DNA of 50,389 nucleotides from Actinomycetes bacterium (lineage in GTDB: Bacteria > Actinomycetota > Acidimicrobiia > Acidimicrobiales > RAAP-2). Both the position numbers and the translations under genes were made by a program. The notes under the pieces are model-generated. The model was not told where the DNA came from and made no database searches. It worked only from the letters and a program-made list of their open reading frames with translations. This document shows positions 25,836 through 35,172 of this stretch, piece after piece. The stretch is from contig JAKADK010000012.1 of NCBI GenBank assembly GCA_021820665.1, forward strand, positions 1 to 50,389, read 5' to 3'. Every line of letters begins with the position of its first letter. Within the stretch, counting starts at the first letter, position 1.

Positions 25836-26830
25836 GCACCACCCTGTGGGACACGACGGGCAACGCCATCACCGCAGCCCTGGCGGCGGAGCGACGCCAG
25901 GCCGGGGCGATCGGCGCCGGCCAGGCGCTCACCCTGGTGATCGTGGCGGCCGAAGACCAGGTCTCGGCGGCAGAACGGGCGGCGACGGCGGCGGCGGAGG
26001 CTCACCCGAGCCGCCTCCTCATCGTCGTCCGGCGGCAACCCGACACACCCAACCGTCTCGACGCCGAGGTCGCGATCGGCGGGAGACTGGGACCGGCCGA
26101 AGCCGTCGTCATGCGCATGTACGGCCGCCTGGCCCTCCACGCCGAGTCCGTGGTCCTCCCGTTGCTTGCCCCGGATGCCCCGGTCGTGACCTGGTGGCAC
26201 GGTCCGCCGCCCGACGAGATCGCCGCCGACCCGCTCGGGATCCTGGCCGGGCGCCGGGTCACCGACTGCTCGTTGGCCGACGATCCGATCGCTGCGCTCC
26301 ACCAGCGGGCCGCCGACTACGCCCGGGGCGACACCGACCTGGCCTGGACGAGGATCACGCCGTGGCGGGCGCTGCTCGCCGGGGCCTTCGACGCCTTCGA
26401 CGGCGTGGCGGGTACGGTCACCTCCGTCCGCGTCACGGCGGAGGCCGGAAACCCGAGCGCGGCGCTCCTGCGCGGTTGGTTGTCCGCCCGGCTCGGCGTC
26501 GACGCGGAATGCGTCGATGACGGCGGGCCGGGGATCACGAGCGCCGAGATCCGAGTCGAGCCTCCCTCCGGTGCCGAGCGCGTCGTAGCCGTGCACCGGC
26601 CCGACGGGCGCTCGGCGGTGCTGTCGGTCTCCGGCGAGCTCGACCATCAGCTCCCGCTTCCGCGACGCCAGCTTGGTGCGCTGCTGACAGAGGAGCTCCG
26701 GCGCCTCGATCCCGATCTCGTCTATGGGGAGGCTCTGGCCGCCGCCACCGGCATGGACCACCGGGACCTGGAGGCGAGACCGAGCGAACGGCGCCACATC
26801 TGGCGGGATCCGATGCAGGCCACCGGCTGA
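25832..26830 (+). CDS. opcA: glucose-6-phosphate dehydrogenase assembly protein OpcA
   Basis: OpcA proteins bind glucose-6-phosphate dehydrogenase and support its oligomer state and activity in cyanobacteria and actinobacteria. This 332-residue protein matches the family through the central VVTWWHG and DPLGILAGRRVTDCS stretch and the R(I/L)TPWRALLAGAFD region. The GTG at 25832 overlaps the zwf stop as GTGA. No tkt, tal or pgl gene follows, although many actinobacteria cluster these together. Confidence 0.93.
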   Translation: MSTTLWDTTGNAITAALAAERRQAGAIGAGQALTLVIVAAEDQVSAAERAATAAAEAHPSRLLIVVRRQPDTPNRLDAEVAIGGRLGPAEAVVMRMYGRLALHAESVVLPLLAPDAPVVTWWHGPPPDEIAADPLGILAGRRVTDCSLADDPIAALHQRAADYARGDTDLAWTRITPWRALLAGAFDAFDGVAGTVTSVRVTAEAGNPSAALLRGWLSARLGVDAECVDDGGPGITSAEIRVEPPSGAERVVAVHRPDGRSAVLSVSGELDHQLPLPRRQLGALLTEELRRLDPDLVYGEALAAATGMDHRDLEARPSERRHIWRDPMQATG

Positions 26831-26890
26831 CCGTTCGGCGCGCCCTCGGCGCGCGCCCGACCGGCACGTTCCCGCCCAATCGGCACCGAC

Positions 26891-26896
26891 TACGGT
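26891..26896 (+). promoter_or_regulatory. -10 box of the phoU-like gene
   Basis: TACGGT ends 6 nt before the GTG at 26903, so transcription would begin at or near the start codon (leaderless). Confidence 0.45.
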
Positions 26897-26902
26897 GGCG
26901 GC

Positions 26903-27526
26903 GTGGACGACCTTGTCGCCAGGATGGACCGCCAGATGGTCCAGCTCTTCGCCATGGTGGGGGAAGGCGTGGCCGGAGCGACCCATGCCTTGCTGGCCGG
27001 CGACCGTCAGGCAGCCAAGCTCCTGGCAGACCAGGACGCCGTCGTCGATCGGCTCTACCGCGACATCGACCTCCAGACCATGCGCCTGTTGACGTCGCCG
27101 GACCTCGACCACCGCTACGTCCCCTTCCTCGTCGCCATCGTGCGCATGCTCCCCGACCTGGAGCGCAACGGCGACCTGGTGGAGCACGTGGCGAGTCGGG
27201 CCGCCCGGGGGCTCGGGGCCGAGCTCTCGCCGCGCAGCCGGGGCCTGGTCGAGCGCATGGGCGAGGTGGCGACCGGCATGTGGCGGGTGACCGCGGACGC
27301 CTACGGCGAGCGGCTGGTCGACGCCGCCGAGGTGATCGACGGGCTCGACGACGAGATGGACGATCTCCACGTCAGCCTGATCGCCGAGATCGTGTCGGGC
27401 ACGATGCCCCTCCCCGTCGCCATCGAGCTGGCGATGGTCAGCCGGTTCTACGAGCGCTTCGGTGATCATGCCGTGAAGCTGGCTCGCCGCATCGGGTCGC
27501 TGGCGTCCAACCTGCCCGACAGCTGA
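26903..27526 (+). CDS. PhoU domain protein
   Basis: PhoU proteins are helical, metal-binding regulators that link phosphate transport to two-component signalling. This 207-residue protein shows two PhoU-type three-helix repeats, with the metal-binding style motifs LVEHVAS near residue 93 and YERFGDHAVKLARR near residue 186. Length is near the family norm of about 215. The GTG start fits a leaderless transcript. No pst or phoR genes are nearby, so its partner is not known from this window. Confidence 0.88.
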   Translation: MDDLVARMDRQMVQLFAMVGEGVAGATHALLAGDRQAAKLLADQDAVVDRLYRDIDLQTMRLLTSPDLDHRYVPFLVAIVRMLPDLERNGDLVEHVASRAARGLGAELSPRSRGLVERMGEVATGMWRVTADAYGERLVDAAEVIDGLDDEMDDLHVSLIAEIVSGTMPLPVAIELAMVSRFYERFGDHAVKLARRIGSLASNLPDS

Positions 27527-27539
27527 CCTGCCGCCGCGA

Positions 27540-27576
27540 GCGGGCGGGGCCGGCCTGCGCACCGCGAGGCGCCCGC
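27540..27576. terminator. possible stem-loop between convergent phoU-like gene and asd
   Basis: GCGGGCG and CGCCCGC form a 7-bp stem around a 23-nt GC-rich loop, 14 bp after the phoU-like stop. Confidence 0.35.
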
Positions 27577-27627
27577 CACAGGTGGACGGGCCCGCCGGTC
27601 GAGGGCCCGCGCCGCGCCGGACCACCG

Positions 27628-28674
<1,047 letters not shown>

Positions 28675-28811
28675 CGGACCAGCGGCCCGCTCGCCCGCCG
28701 ACCCGGCCCGTTCGCCCGACCGCGTCGCCCGCACCGTCCGGTACTCCCGCCCGCCGGTGCCAGCACACCGGGCACTGGGCGGAGGTCAGCAGCCCACGAC
28801 GCGGAGGTAGG

Positions 28812-30023
28812 TCAGCCGAGCTCGAAGGCCGTGTGGAGCGCCTGGACCGCCTCTTCCGCCGCCGACGAGCGGATCAGGCACGAGATCCTGATCGCCGACG
28901 TCGAGATCATCTCGATGTTGATGCCGAGCGCCGCCAACGTCTCGAACATCTGGGCCGTCACGCCGGGATGGGTCTTCATCCCCGCACCGATGACCGAGAT
29001 CCTGGCGACGTCGCTGTCCGCCGACACGCCGGTCGCGCCCAGGGCCCCGATCATGGACTCGGCCACGGCGATGCTGATCTCGAGGTCGGCCGTGGGCACG
29101 GTGAAGGAGATGTCGGTCGTGCCGTGGAGCGAGGTGTTCTGCACGATCATGTCGACGTTGACCGCCCGGTCGGCGAGCGCCCGGAACAGCCGGGCGGCGA
29201 GCCCGGGCCGGTCGGGAACGCCGGCCACCGTGATCTTCGACTCCGAGACGTCGTGGGTGATGGCGGTCACGATCATCTGCTCCATGGAAGGATCCTCCTC
29301 CTCGACGATGGTGCCGGGCTCCCAGGTGAAGCTGGACCGGACCTCCAGCGGTACACCGTGGTTCCGCGCGAACTCGACTGACCGCAGCGCCAGGACCCGG
29401 CCACCCGTGGCCGCCATCTCCAGCATCTCCTCGTGGCTGACCCGGGCCAGCTTCCGGGCGGCGGGCACGATCCGGGGATCGGCGGTGTACACCCCGCTCA
29501 CGTCGGTGTAGATCTCGCACACGGACGCCCCGAGCGCAGCGGCAAGGGCGACCGCCGTGGTGTCCGACCCGCCGCGGCCGAGCGTGGTCACGTCGCGGTC
29601 GGTCGAGACCCCCTGGAACCCGGCCACCACCGGGACGGCGCCGTCGTCCAGCGCGGCCCGGATCCGGTCGGAGCGGATCTCCAGGATCTTCGCCTTCGTG
29701 TGCACGGTGTCGGTGATGATCCCGGCCTGGCTCCCGGTGAACGACCGGGCGTCGACGCCGAGGTCGGCCAGGGCCATGCACAGCAACGCCATGGAGATCC
29801 GCTCGCCCGAGCTCAGCAGCATGTCCATCTCACGCAGCGGACGCTTCGCACTCACGTCCTCGGCCATCCGGACCAGTGCGTCGGTCGTCTTGCCCATGGC
29901 GCTCACCACCACGGCCACCTCACGACCACCACGGCGCGTCCGGGCCACGTGGTCCGCCACGGCGCGGATCCGATCGGCATCGGCCACCGAGGACCCTCCG
30001 TATTTCTGCACGACCACCGACAC
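28812..30023 (-). CDS. lysC: aspartate kinase
   Basis: Aspartate kinase phosphorylates aspartate at the head of the lysine/threonine/methionine pathway. The 403-residue protein has the kinase domain with [11 protein letters not shown] at the N-terminus and [16 protein letters not shown] near residue 150, then two ACT regulatory domains from about residue 265. Feedback control by lysine and/or threonine is expected for this type. The GTG at 30023 was chosen because TAGCCT lies 8 nt upstream and it gives the usual short N-terminus. A more upstream GTG at 30053 would overlap the promoter. It is divergent from a cyclophilin gene. Confidence 0.97.
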   Translation of the reverse strand: MSVVVQKYGGSSVADADRIRAVADHVARTRRGGREVAVVVSAMGKTTDALVRMAEDVSAKRPLREMDMLLSSGERISMALLCMALADLGVDARSFTGSQAGIITDTVHTKAKILEIRSDRIRAALDDGAVPVVAGFQGVSTDRDVTTLGRGGSDTTAVALAAALGASVCEIYTDVSGVYTADPRIVPAARKLARVSHEEMLEMAATGGRVLALRSVEFARNHGVPLEVRSSFTWEPGTIVEEEDPSMEQMIVTAITHDVSESKITVAGVPDRPGLAARLFRALADRAVNVDMIVQNTSLHGTTDISFTVPTADLEISIAVAESMIGALGATGVSADSDVARISVIGAGMKTHPGVTAQMFETLAALGINIEMISTSAIRISCLIRSSAAEEAVQALHTAFELG

Positions 30024-30031
30024 GGCTGGCA

Positions 30032-30037
30032 AGGCTA
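30032..30037 (-). promoter_or_regulatory. -10 box of lysC
   Basis: TAGCCT on the reverse strand ends exactly 8 nt before the GTG at 30023. Confidence 0.5.
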
Positions 30038-30160
30038 CTGGGCGCAGCACCACGACCCGGCCAGCGTCGCCGCCCCTGGCACGGCCCGGGCTGCCAGCCG
30101 GCGAGGACCGGGATCGGCCGGTCGACGGTACCCGAACCGAACCGCACGCTTTGGACCGAG

Positions 30161-30166
30161 TACCCT
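30161..30166 (+). promoter_or_regulatory. -10 box of the first cyclophilin gene
   Basis: TACCCT ends exactly 8 nt before the GTG at 30175. No good -35 is visible. Confidence 0.5.
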
Positions 30167-30174
30167 GAGCCCCC

Positions 30175-31032
30175 GTGTCAACCGCGAAACGTCAGCGACA
30201 GAAGGCCGGCCGTCAGGCGCGCAAGGCGGCCGAGGAGAAGGCGGCGAAGCGCAGGCGGTTGGTGCGTCGGGGGATCACCCTCGTCATCGTGGCCGCCGTG
30301 GTGGTGGGGATCTCGGTCGCGCTGACGAGCGGCAGCTCGAAGTCGAAGAAGCAGGCCTCGGCCCGGAAGCCGTCCACAACCACCACCACCACCCGGCCGC
30401 CCACGGCCGGAGGATCGGGAAATACCAGCCCAGCCGCGGAGACGACGTCCGCAGACTGCCCGGCCAGCTTCACGGCCACCCTGAACAAGCCGTCGTACCC
30501 GTCCTTCCCGCCGATGACCATCGACACGGCGAAGACCTACACGGCCGACGTCACCACCAACATCGGGTCGTTCACCATCCAGCTCCTTCCCAAGGAGGCA
30601 CCGAAGGCGGTGAACAGCTTCGTGTTCCTGGCCGACCACCACTTCTTCGACTGCGTGACGTTCCACAGGGTCATCAAGGGATTCGTCGACCAGACCGGCG
30701 ATCCGACCGGCACCGGAGAGGGGGGTCCCGGCTACCATTTCACCGAGCACGGTCCGCCGAAGGCCAGTCCGCAGTACCCGCTCGGCTCGGTGGCGATGGC
30801 CAACTCCAACGCCCAGGGTGACACCGACCCCAATACGAACGGCAGCCAGTTCTTCATCGTGGCCGGGCCCGCCGGGGAGACGCTCCCCCCGGACTACGTG
30901 CTCTTCGGGAAGGTCACCTCGGGCATGAACGTCGTCGAGACGATCAACGCCGGCGGCGCGCCCGCCACCTCCTCGGCGGGAACGCCGACCAAGCTCTACC
31001 GCATTGTGTCGGTGAAGGTCACGGTGTCCTGA
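30175..31032 (+). CDS. membrane-anchored cyclophilin-type peptidyl-prolyl isomerase
   Basis: Cyclophilins speed cis-trans isomerisation of proline peptide bonds. This 285-residue protein has a very basic N-terminus (residues 1-32), one membrane span (about 33-51), a Thr/Pro/Ser-rich linker and the cyclophilin domain from about residue 115. Family motifs are [19 protein letters not shown] and GSQFFI. The active-site Arg in FHRV is present. The catalytic domain is predicted to lie outside the membrane, so it would act on exported proteins. The GTG fits a leaderless transcript. A second, soluble cyclophilin gene follows 137 bp later. Confidence 0.93.
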   Translation: MSTAKRQRQKAGRQARKAAEEKAAKRRRLVRRGITLVIVAAVVVGISVALTSGSSKSKKQASARKPSTTTTTTRPPTAGGSGNTSPAAETTSADCPASFTATLNKPSYPSFPPMTIDTAKTYTADVTTNIGSFTIQLLPKEAPKAVNSFVFLADHHFFDCVTFHRVIKGFVDQTGDPTGTGEGGPGYHFTEHGPPKASPQYPLGSVAMANSNAQGDTDPNTNGSQFFIVAGPAGETLPPDYVLFGKVTSGMNVVETINAGGAPATSSAGTPTKLYRIVSVKVTVS

Positions 31033-31169
31033 GCACGACCATGTCATGGCGGGCCGGCATACCCGGCGCGCCGGACCGACAGGGCGGCCCGGCCCTCGTC
31101 CACGCCCCGCCGCCGTCGGCAAAGACCAGACAGGCCCAGACACGACCAGACAGGGAAAGGAACCCCACG

Positions 31170-31724
31170 ATGAGCAGCACGGTCCCCGCAGCAGACGGCT
31201 CCAGCCCGAAGACCCAGCGGTTCGACGCACCGCCTCCCATGGTCATCGACCCGGCCAAGCGGTATTCGGCCGAGATGGTGACGTCGAAGGGCACGATGGT
31301 GATCTCCCTCGACCCTCTGGCCGCCCCCCGGACGGTGAACAACTTCGTCTACCTGGCGCGCTTCCACTACTTCGAGGGCATCACCTTCCACCGGATCATC
31401 CCCGGCTTCATGCTCCAGGGCGGCGACCCCGACGGGTCGGGACGGGGGGGCCCGGGCTACCGGTTCGACGACGAGCTCCCGGCGCCCGGTCGGTACGAGA
31501 TCGGCTCGGTGGCCATGGCCAACGCCGGGCCCAACACGAACGGGAGCCAGTTCTTCATCGTGAGCGGTCCCGACGGGGTGGGGCTCCCGCCCAACTACTC
31601 CCTGTTCGGCAAGGTCGTCAAGGGCCTCGACGTGGTGAGCGCCATCGAGGCGGTCGGGAGCCGCTCCGGAGCCCCTTCCGAGCGCGTGACCATCGAGACG
31701 GTCACCATCACCGAAGCGGACTGA
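31170..31724 (+). CDS. cytoplasmic cyclophilin-type peptidyl-prolyl isomerase
   Basis: This 184-residue protein is a cyclophilin without signal or membrane segment. The domain has FHRIIPGFMLQGGDPDGSGRG-type residues (active-site Arg in FHRI), [15 protein letters not shown] and the LFGKVVKGLDVV ending. The ATG at 31170 has AAAGGA upstream. The frame is open further 5', but that stretch has no family character. It is a paralogue of the preceding membrane-anchored enzyme, probably for cytoplasmic folding. Confidence 0.93.
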   Translation: MSSTVPAADGSSPKTQRFDAPPPMVIDPAKRYSAEMVTSKGTMVISLDPLAAPRTVNNFVYLARFHYFEGITFHRIIPGFMLQGGDPDGSGRGGPGYRFDDELPAPGRYEIGSVAMANAGPNTNGSQFFIVSGPDGVGLPPNYSLFGKVVKGLDVVSAIEAVGSRSGAPSERVTIETVTITEAD

Positions 31725-31750
31725 CGACCGGACAAGGCCCGCGCCCGGGC

Positions 31751-31802
31751 CTCCCGGCCGTCCGCACCGCCCTTCCTCGCGCCCGGCAGCCGAGGCCGGG
31801 AG
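31751..31802. terminator. possible stem-loop between convergent genes
   Basis: CTCCCGGCC at 31751-31759 pairs with GGCCGGGAG at 31794-31802 around a long GC-rich loop. It lies between the cyclophilin stop and the end of the convergent S51-like gene. Confidence 0.35.
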
Positions 31803-31808
31803 AGCACC

Positions 31809-32534
31809 TCAGGAACGGGGGAGCGCGGCCAGGCCTCGATCGGTGGCAGAACCGTCGATGAAGACGACGACCGACCCGGCCCCCGACACGCGCCAGCTCC
31901 CGTCCCCGTCGCGGATGAGCGCAGTGCGCTCGGGAATCCCGGCCACCGGGACCCCGCGGGGGGCCAGCCGGAGCGACCGGTGGAGCTTCTCGCCGTGAGC
32001 GTCCTCGGTCGGGTCACCGAAGTGCGGGACGACCGCCAGTTCACGGACGAGCCCGAGGCCGACGGTCAGCCCCCCGCCCCGGGCGTCGACCATCGGATCG
32101 GTGAGGACCATGGCAGCGGCGGCCGAACCGGCGACGACTGCTCCCGAGCGCCAGGCGGCAACCAACGCTTCCCAGGCCAACGAGTCCTTCAACACCGAGC
32201 GCAGGTGCATCGGCGAGCCACCGGCCAGGTAGACGAACCGGGCGTGGCGGAGCACCGCGGCCATCCCGGCGTCCTGGGCGTCGGGGCGCGCCACCACCAT
32301 CAGTCCCTCGACGCGCCCCCCCAGGGGAGCGAACCACTCGCCGGCCCGGGCCACCACCCGTTCGGGGTGCTCGTAGGCCGCGGCCGTCGGCAGCACCACC
32401 ACCCGATCGCCCCCCGACGCGGCCAGCAGCTCGGCATCGAAGGAGCACCCGGGCTGCCACTCACCGCCGCCGATGAGCGCGATAGCCCCGGGCCGCCCGC
32501 CTGCCGCCTCTGGTCCTGCCGCTCCGGATGTCAT
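31809..32534 (-). CDS. peptidase S51 / cyanophycinase-like protein (class I GATase-like fold)
   Basis: This 241-residue protein resembles the S51 group, which includes dipeptidase E and cyanophycinase and uses a nucleophilic Ser on a nucleophile elbow. Visible features are an opening IALIGGGEW strand, VYLAGGSPMHLRSVL near residue 101, and VVAGSAAAAM with the likely nucleophile Ser137. The substrate cannot be told from the sequence, and no cyanophycin synthetase is nearby. The ATG at 32534 lies 497 bp inside the gap-free run of reverse-strand genes and has no obvious ribosome site. Confidence 0.8.
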   Translation of the reverse strand: MTSGAAGPEAAGGRPGAIALIGGGEWQPGCSFDAELLAASGGDRVVVLPTAAAYEHPERVVARAGEWFAPLGGRVEGLMVVARPDAQDAGMAAVLRHARFVYLAGGSPMHLRSVLKDSLAWEALVAAWRSGAVVAGSAAAAMVLTDPMVDARGGGLTVGLGLVRELAVVPHFGDPTEDAHGEKLHRSLRLAPRGVPVAGIPERTALIRDGDGSWRVSGAGSVVVFIDGSATDRGLAALPRS

Positions 32535-32604
32535 GCGAACCCGGCCCTCGCCGGCCTGGGTGCCCGGGTACTCGTCCCTACCGGTGCGGATCGCGCCTCG
32601 GGCG

Positions 32605-34038
32605 TCATGCCGGCGTGCCAGCCCGCATCGCCCGCCCGATGGCGTCGCACACCTCGGTGGCGACGGTCATCCCGTCCGGCAGCACACCCATGCCGAAGAA
32701 CCCGTGCACCTGGTCGTCGTAGCAGCGAGCCACCACGTCGACCCCGGCGGCGCGCATCGCCTCCGCATAGGCGTTCCCCTCGTCCCGGAGCGGATCGAAC
32801 CCGGCGGTGACCACCACCGCCGGCGCCAACCCGGACAGGTCCGACGCCAGGAGCGGCGAGACGGTCGGGAGGTCCCACGTGGCCGGGTCGGGTACGTAGG
32901 CCGAGCGGAACAACTCCATCCCCTCCCTGGTGAGGAAGAACCCGGTCCCCAACCGCGTCACCGACTCCGTGTCCAGGTGGGCGTCGAGGGCAGGGTAGAT
33001 CAGCCCCTGCGCCACCGGCGGCGGCACGGGCACGCCTCGGTCACCGAGGGCACCGTGCACCCCGGGGCCGAGCGCGTCCGGGTACTCGGCCCCGGGCCGG
33101 GTGAGCAAAGCGACGGCGGCGGCCAGGTTGCCACCAGCGCTGTCCCCGGCCACCCCGACCCGCCCGGCCGTGATCCCGAGCTCGCCGGCGTGGCCATGCA
33201 CCCACCGGTAGGCGCCGAGCGCGTCCTCCACCGCCGCCGGATAGGGATGCTCGGGAGCGAGCCGGTAGTCGACGGCCACCACCACGCATCCGGTCACGGC
33301 AGCCAGCAGCCGGCACGACCCGTCGTGCGTGTCGAGATCGCCGGTGGCCCAACCGCCACCGTGCAGGTAGACGATCCCCGGCGCTAAGGCGCCGGGCGGG
33401 TTGCCGTAGCGCCGGTAGACACGGATCGGCAGGGCGTCACCAGGGCCGGGGACGGGGATGTCCCGGTCCACGGCGTAGACGTCCCTGCGCCGGGGCATGG
33501 CCAGGGCCGCCATCAACCGCATCTGGGACCGCATCCGCCCGACGTCATCGAGGGCGAACTGCCCGACGGAGCCGGAGCCGGAGCCGGAGCCGGACGTGGT
33601 GCCCGGCGCCGATCCGATCCGCTCGCTCAGGGCGAGCAGGGCCTGGACGCTGCGGTTCAGCACCCGACCCTGGATCCGGACCGGGGCTCGGTGTCCCAGG
33701 GCCGCCAGCACGATCTCGGGATGCCGCAGGAGGAGGGCGGTGATCCGGGCAGGTAACGGCCAGTGCTCCTGGGAGCGCTGGTGATCCCGGCGGTACAGCC
33801 GAGCACCACCCCACCCAGCCCAGGCGCCGATCGTGCCGGGATCGAGCCCCGGAACCCGATCGGGCCCGGGAACACTCCCCCGTCCGGCGTCGCCGACCGG
33901 CTTGGAGGCCGCCGGCGCCCGGCGAGAGGGCCGGCGAGCCGGTGGTGCCCCCGGCGCCCTCGAGCCGGTCTCGCCGGAGGCAGGGGGCGTCGGCGGGGTC
34001 CGTGGAGGCGGCGTCATCGCCCGCCATCGTTGCGTCAT
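32605..34038 (-). CDS. alpha/beta hydrolase, HSL-family esterase or lipase
   Basis: This 477-residue protein carries the hormone-sensitive-lipase signature: the oxyanion motif HGGGW at residues 226-230, nucleophile Ser300 in GDSAGG, Asp415 in FDPLRDEG and His445 in QVHGF. The hydrolase domain is about 190-477. The first 190 residues are long for the family, Pro/Arg-rich at first, and include a Gly-Ser run (about 149-157) encoded by a hexanucleotide repeat. ATG codons at 34038 and 34017 are both possible, and neither has a clear ribosome site. It is divergent from a 3-hydroxyacyl-CoA dehydrogenase gene. Short-chain or lipid ester hydrolysis is expected. Confidence 0.88.
   Translation of the reverse strand: MTQRWRAMTPPPRTPPTPPASGETGSRAPGAPPARRPSRRAPAASKPVGDAGRGSVPGPDRVPGLDPGTIGAWAGWGGARLYRRDHQRSQEHWPLPARITALLLRHPEIVLAALGHRAPVRIQGRVLNRSVQALLALSERIGSAPGTTSGSGSGSGSVGQFALDDVGRMRSQMRLMAALAMPRRRDVYAVDRDIPVPGPGDALPIRVYRRYGNPPGALAPGIVYLHGGGWATGDLDTHDGSCRLLAAVTGCVVVAVDYRLAPEHPYPAAVEDALGAYRWVHGHAGELGITAGRVGVAGDSAGGNLAAAVALLTRPGAEYPDALGPGVHGALGDRGVPVPPPVAQGLIYPALDAHLDTESVTRLGTGFFLTREGMELFRSAYVPDPATWDLPTVSPLLASDLSGLAPAVVVTAGFDPLRDEGNAYAEAMRAAGVDVVARCYDDQVHGFFGMGVLPDGMTVATEVCDAIGRAMRAGTPA
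33568..33591. repeat. hexanucleotide repeat, four units, in the esterase gene
   Basis: Four GGAGCC units (GGCTCC on the coding strand) encode Gly-Ser. This is a different unit from the GGGAGC repeats at 9389 and 36487 but encodes the same peptide. Confidence 0.9.
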
Positions 34039-34088
34039 CCGGGACGGCGCACAAGCGCGCCTCGCCCACTCCGGGCAGAACTGACCGG

Positions 34089-34094
34089 TACCAT
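34089..34094 (+). promoter_or_regulatory. -10 box of the 3-hydroxyacyl-CoA dehydrogenase gene
   Basis: TACCAT ends exactly 8 nt before the ATG at 34103. Confidence 0.5.
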
Positions 34095-34102
34095 GTGCGC
34101 TC

Positions 34103-34957
34103 ATGTCAATCGCGCGCATCGGAATTGTCGGTTCGGGGATCATGGGTTCGGGGATCGCCGAGACCGCCGCCACCAGCGGGTTCGAGGTGGTGCTCCGGTC
34201 GCGCAACCAGTCGACCGCCGACGCCACCTTGGCAGCCATAGAGAAGTCGCTCAACCGGCAGGTGGAAAAGGGGAAGCGCACCGAGACCGAACGGGACGAG
34301 GCGCTGGCCCGGGTGAGCGGCACGTCGAACCTGGCGGCGCTGAAGGACACCGATCTCGTCATCGAATCGGTCGTGGAGGACCTGGCCGTGAAGAAAGAGC
34401 TCTTCAACGAGCTGGACCGCATCACGAAGGACGGGACCATCCTGGCCACCAACACCTCGACACTCCCGGTCGTGGAGCTGGCGATGCAGACGGGACGGCC
34501 GGACCGGGTCTGTGGCGTGCACTTCTTCAACCCGGCACCGGTGATGAGCCTGGTGGAGCTGGTCCGCCCCATCACCGCGTCCGAAGAGACGCTGGCGGCG
34601 GTGCGGACCTTCGCCGAGGCCTGCGGAAAGACCCCGGTGACCGTGAAGGACCAGGCCGGCTTCGTCGTGAACGCCCTGCTGTTCCCCTACCTCAACAACG
34701 CCGTGCGGCTCTACGAGCAGGGTGTGGCGTCGATCGCGGACATCGACACGGCCATGAGAGGAGGGTGCGGGTTCCCCATGGGGCCGTTCGCCCTCCTCGA
34801 TCTCGTGGGTCTCGACACGTCCCTCGCCATCCTCGACGCCCTCTACCACGAGTTCAAAGACCCCAACTACGCCGCCGTCCCCCTCCTCCGGCGGATGGTC
34901 GCCGCTGAGCTGCTCGGGAGGAAGTCGGGACAGGGCTTCTTCGACTACCGGAGCTGA
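34103..34957 (+). CDS. 3-hydroxybutyryl-CoA dehydrogenase
   Basis: This 284-residue enzyme interconverts acetoacetyl-CoA and 3-hydroxybutyryl-CoA. The Rossmann motif is VGSGIMGSG near residue 9. Ser119, His140 and Asn143 (NTST, VHFFNP) form the active site, and the C-terminal domain ends in RKSGQGFFDY. The ATG fits a leaderless start. It opens the block with the mutase, carboxylase, epimerase and Ccr genes, where it would make 3-hydroxybutyryl-CoA for conversion to crotonyl-CoA. The paralogue at 21490-22359 is clearly related but diverged. Confidence 0.92.
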   Translation: MSIARIGIVGSGIMGSGIAETAATSGFEVVLRSRNQSTADATLAAIEKSLNRQVEKGKRTETERDEALARVSGTSNLAALKDTDLVIESVVEDLAVKKELFNELDRITKDGTILATNTSTLPVVELAMQTGRPDRVCGVHFFNPAPVMSLVELVRPITASEETLAAVRTFAEACGKTPVTVKDQAGFVVNALLFPYLNNAVRLYEQGVASIADIDTAMRGGCGFPMGPFALLDLVGLDTSLAILDALYHEFKDPNYAAVPLLRRMVAAELLGRKSGQGFFDYRS

Positions 34958-34981
34958 GCCCGGCCGCCCCCCGACCGCCCT

Positions 34982-35021
34982 CCCGGGGACCGGCCGTGAC
35001 GAGCACCCCCGGGGACCGGCC
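34982..35021. repeat. 14-bp direct repeat upstream of the mutase gene
   Basis: CCCGGGGACCGGCC occurs at 34982-34995 and 35008-35021, 26 bp apart. The copies are followed by similar bases (GTGACG, ATCACG). They lie in the 215-bp gap before the mutase gene and may be regulator sites. Confidence 0.4.
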
Positions 35022-35172
35022 ATCACGGGGCGGCAGAACCGGGCCACAATGGGGGCAGGCCCGGGCGGCCCGGGTCCGTCCACGGGGCGGGGGTCCGGAC
35101 GACGGGCCCAGCCAGATGCAAGAGGCGGTCCCGGCCACGGCAGGGCCGATCCGACCACAGAGGTGAAGACCG

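Noticed and set aside
31041-31169. Upstream extension of the second cyclophilin
   Set aside because: The stretch is Arg/Pro/Gln-rich without cyclophilin features, while the ATG at 31170 has a good ribosome site.
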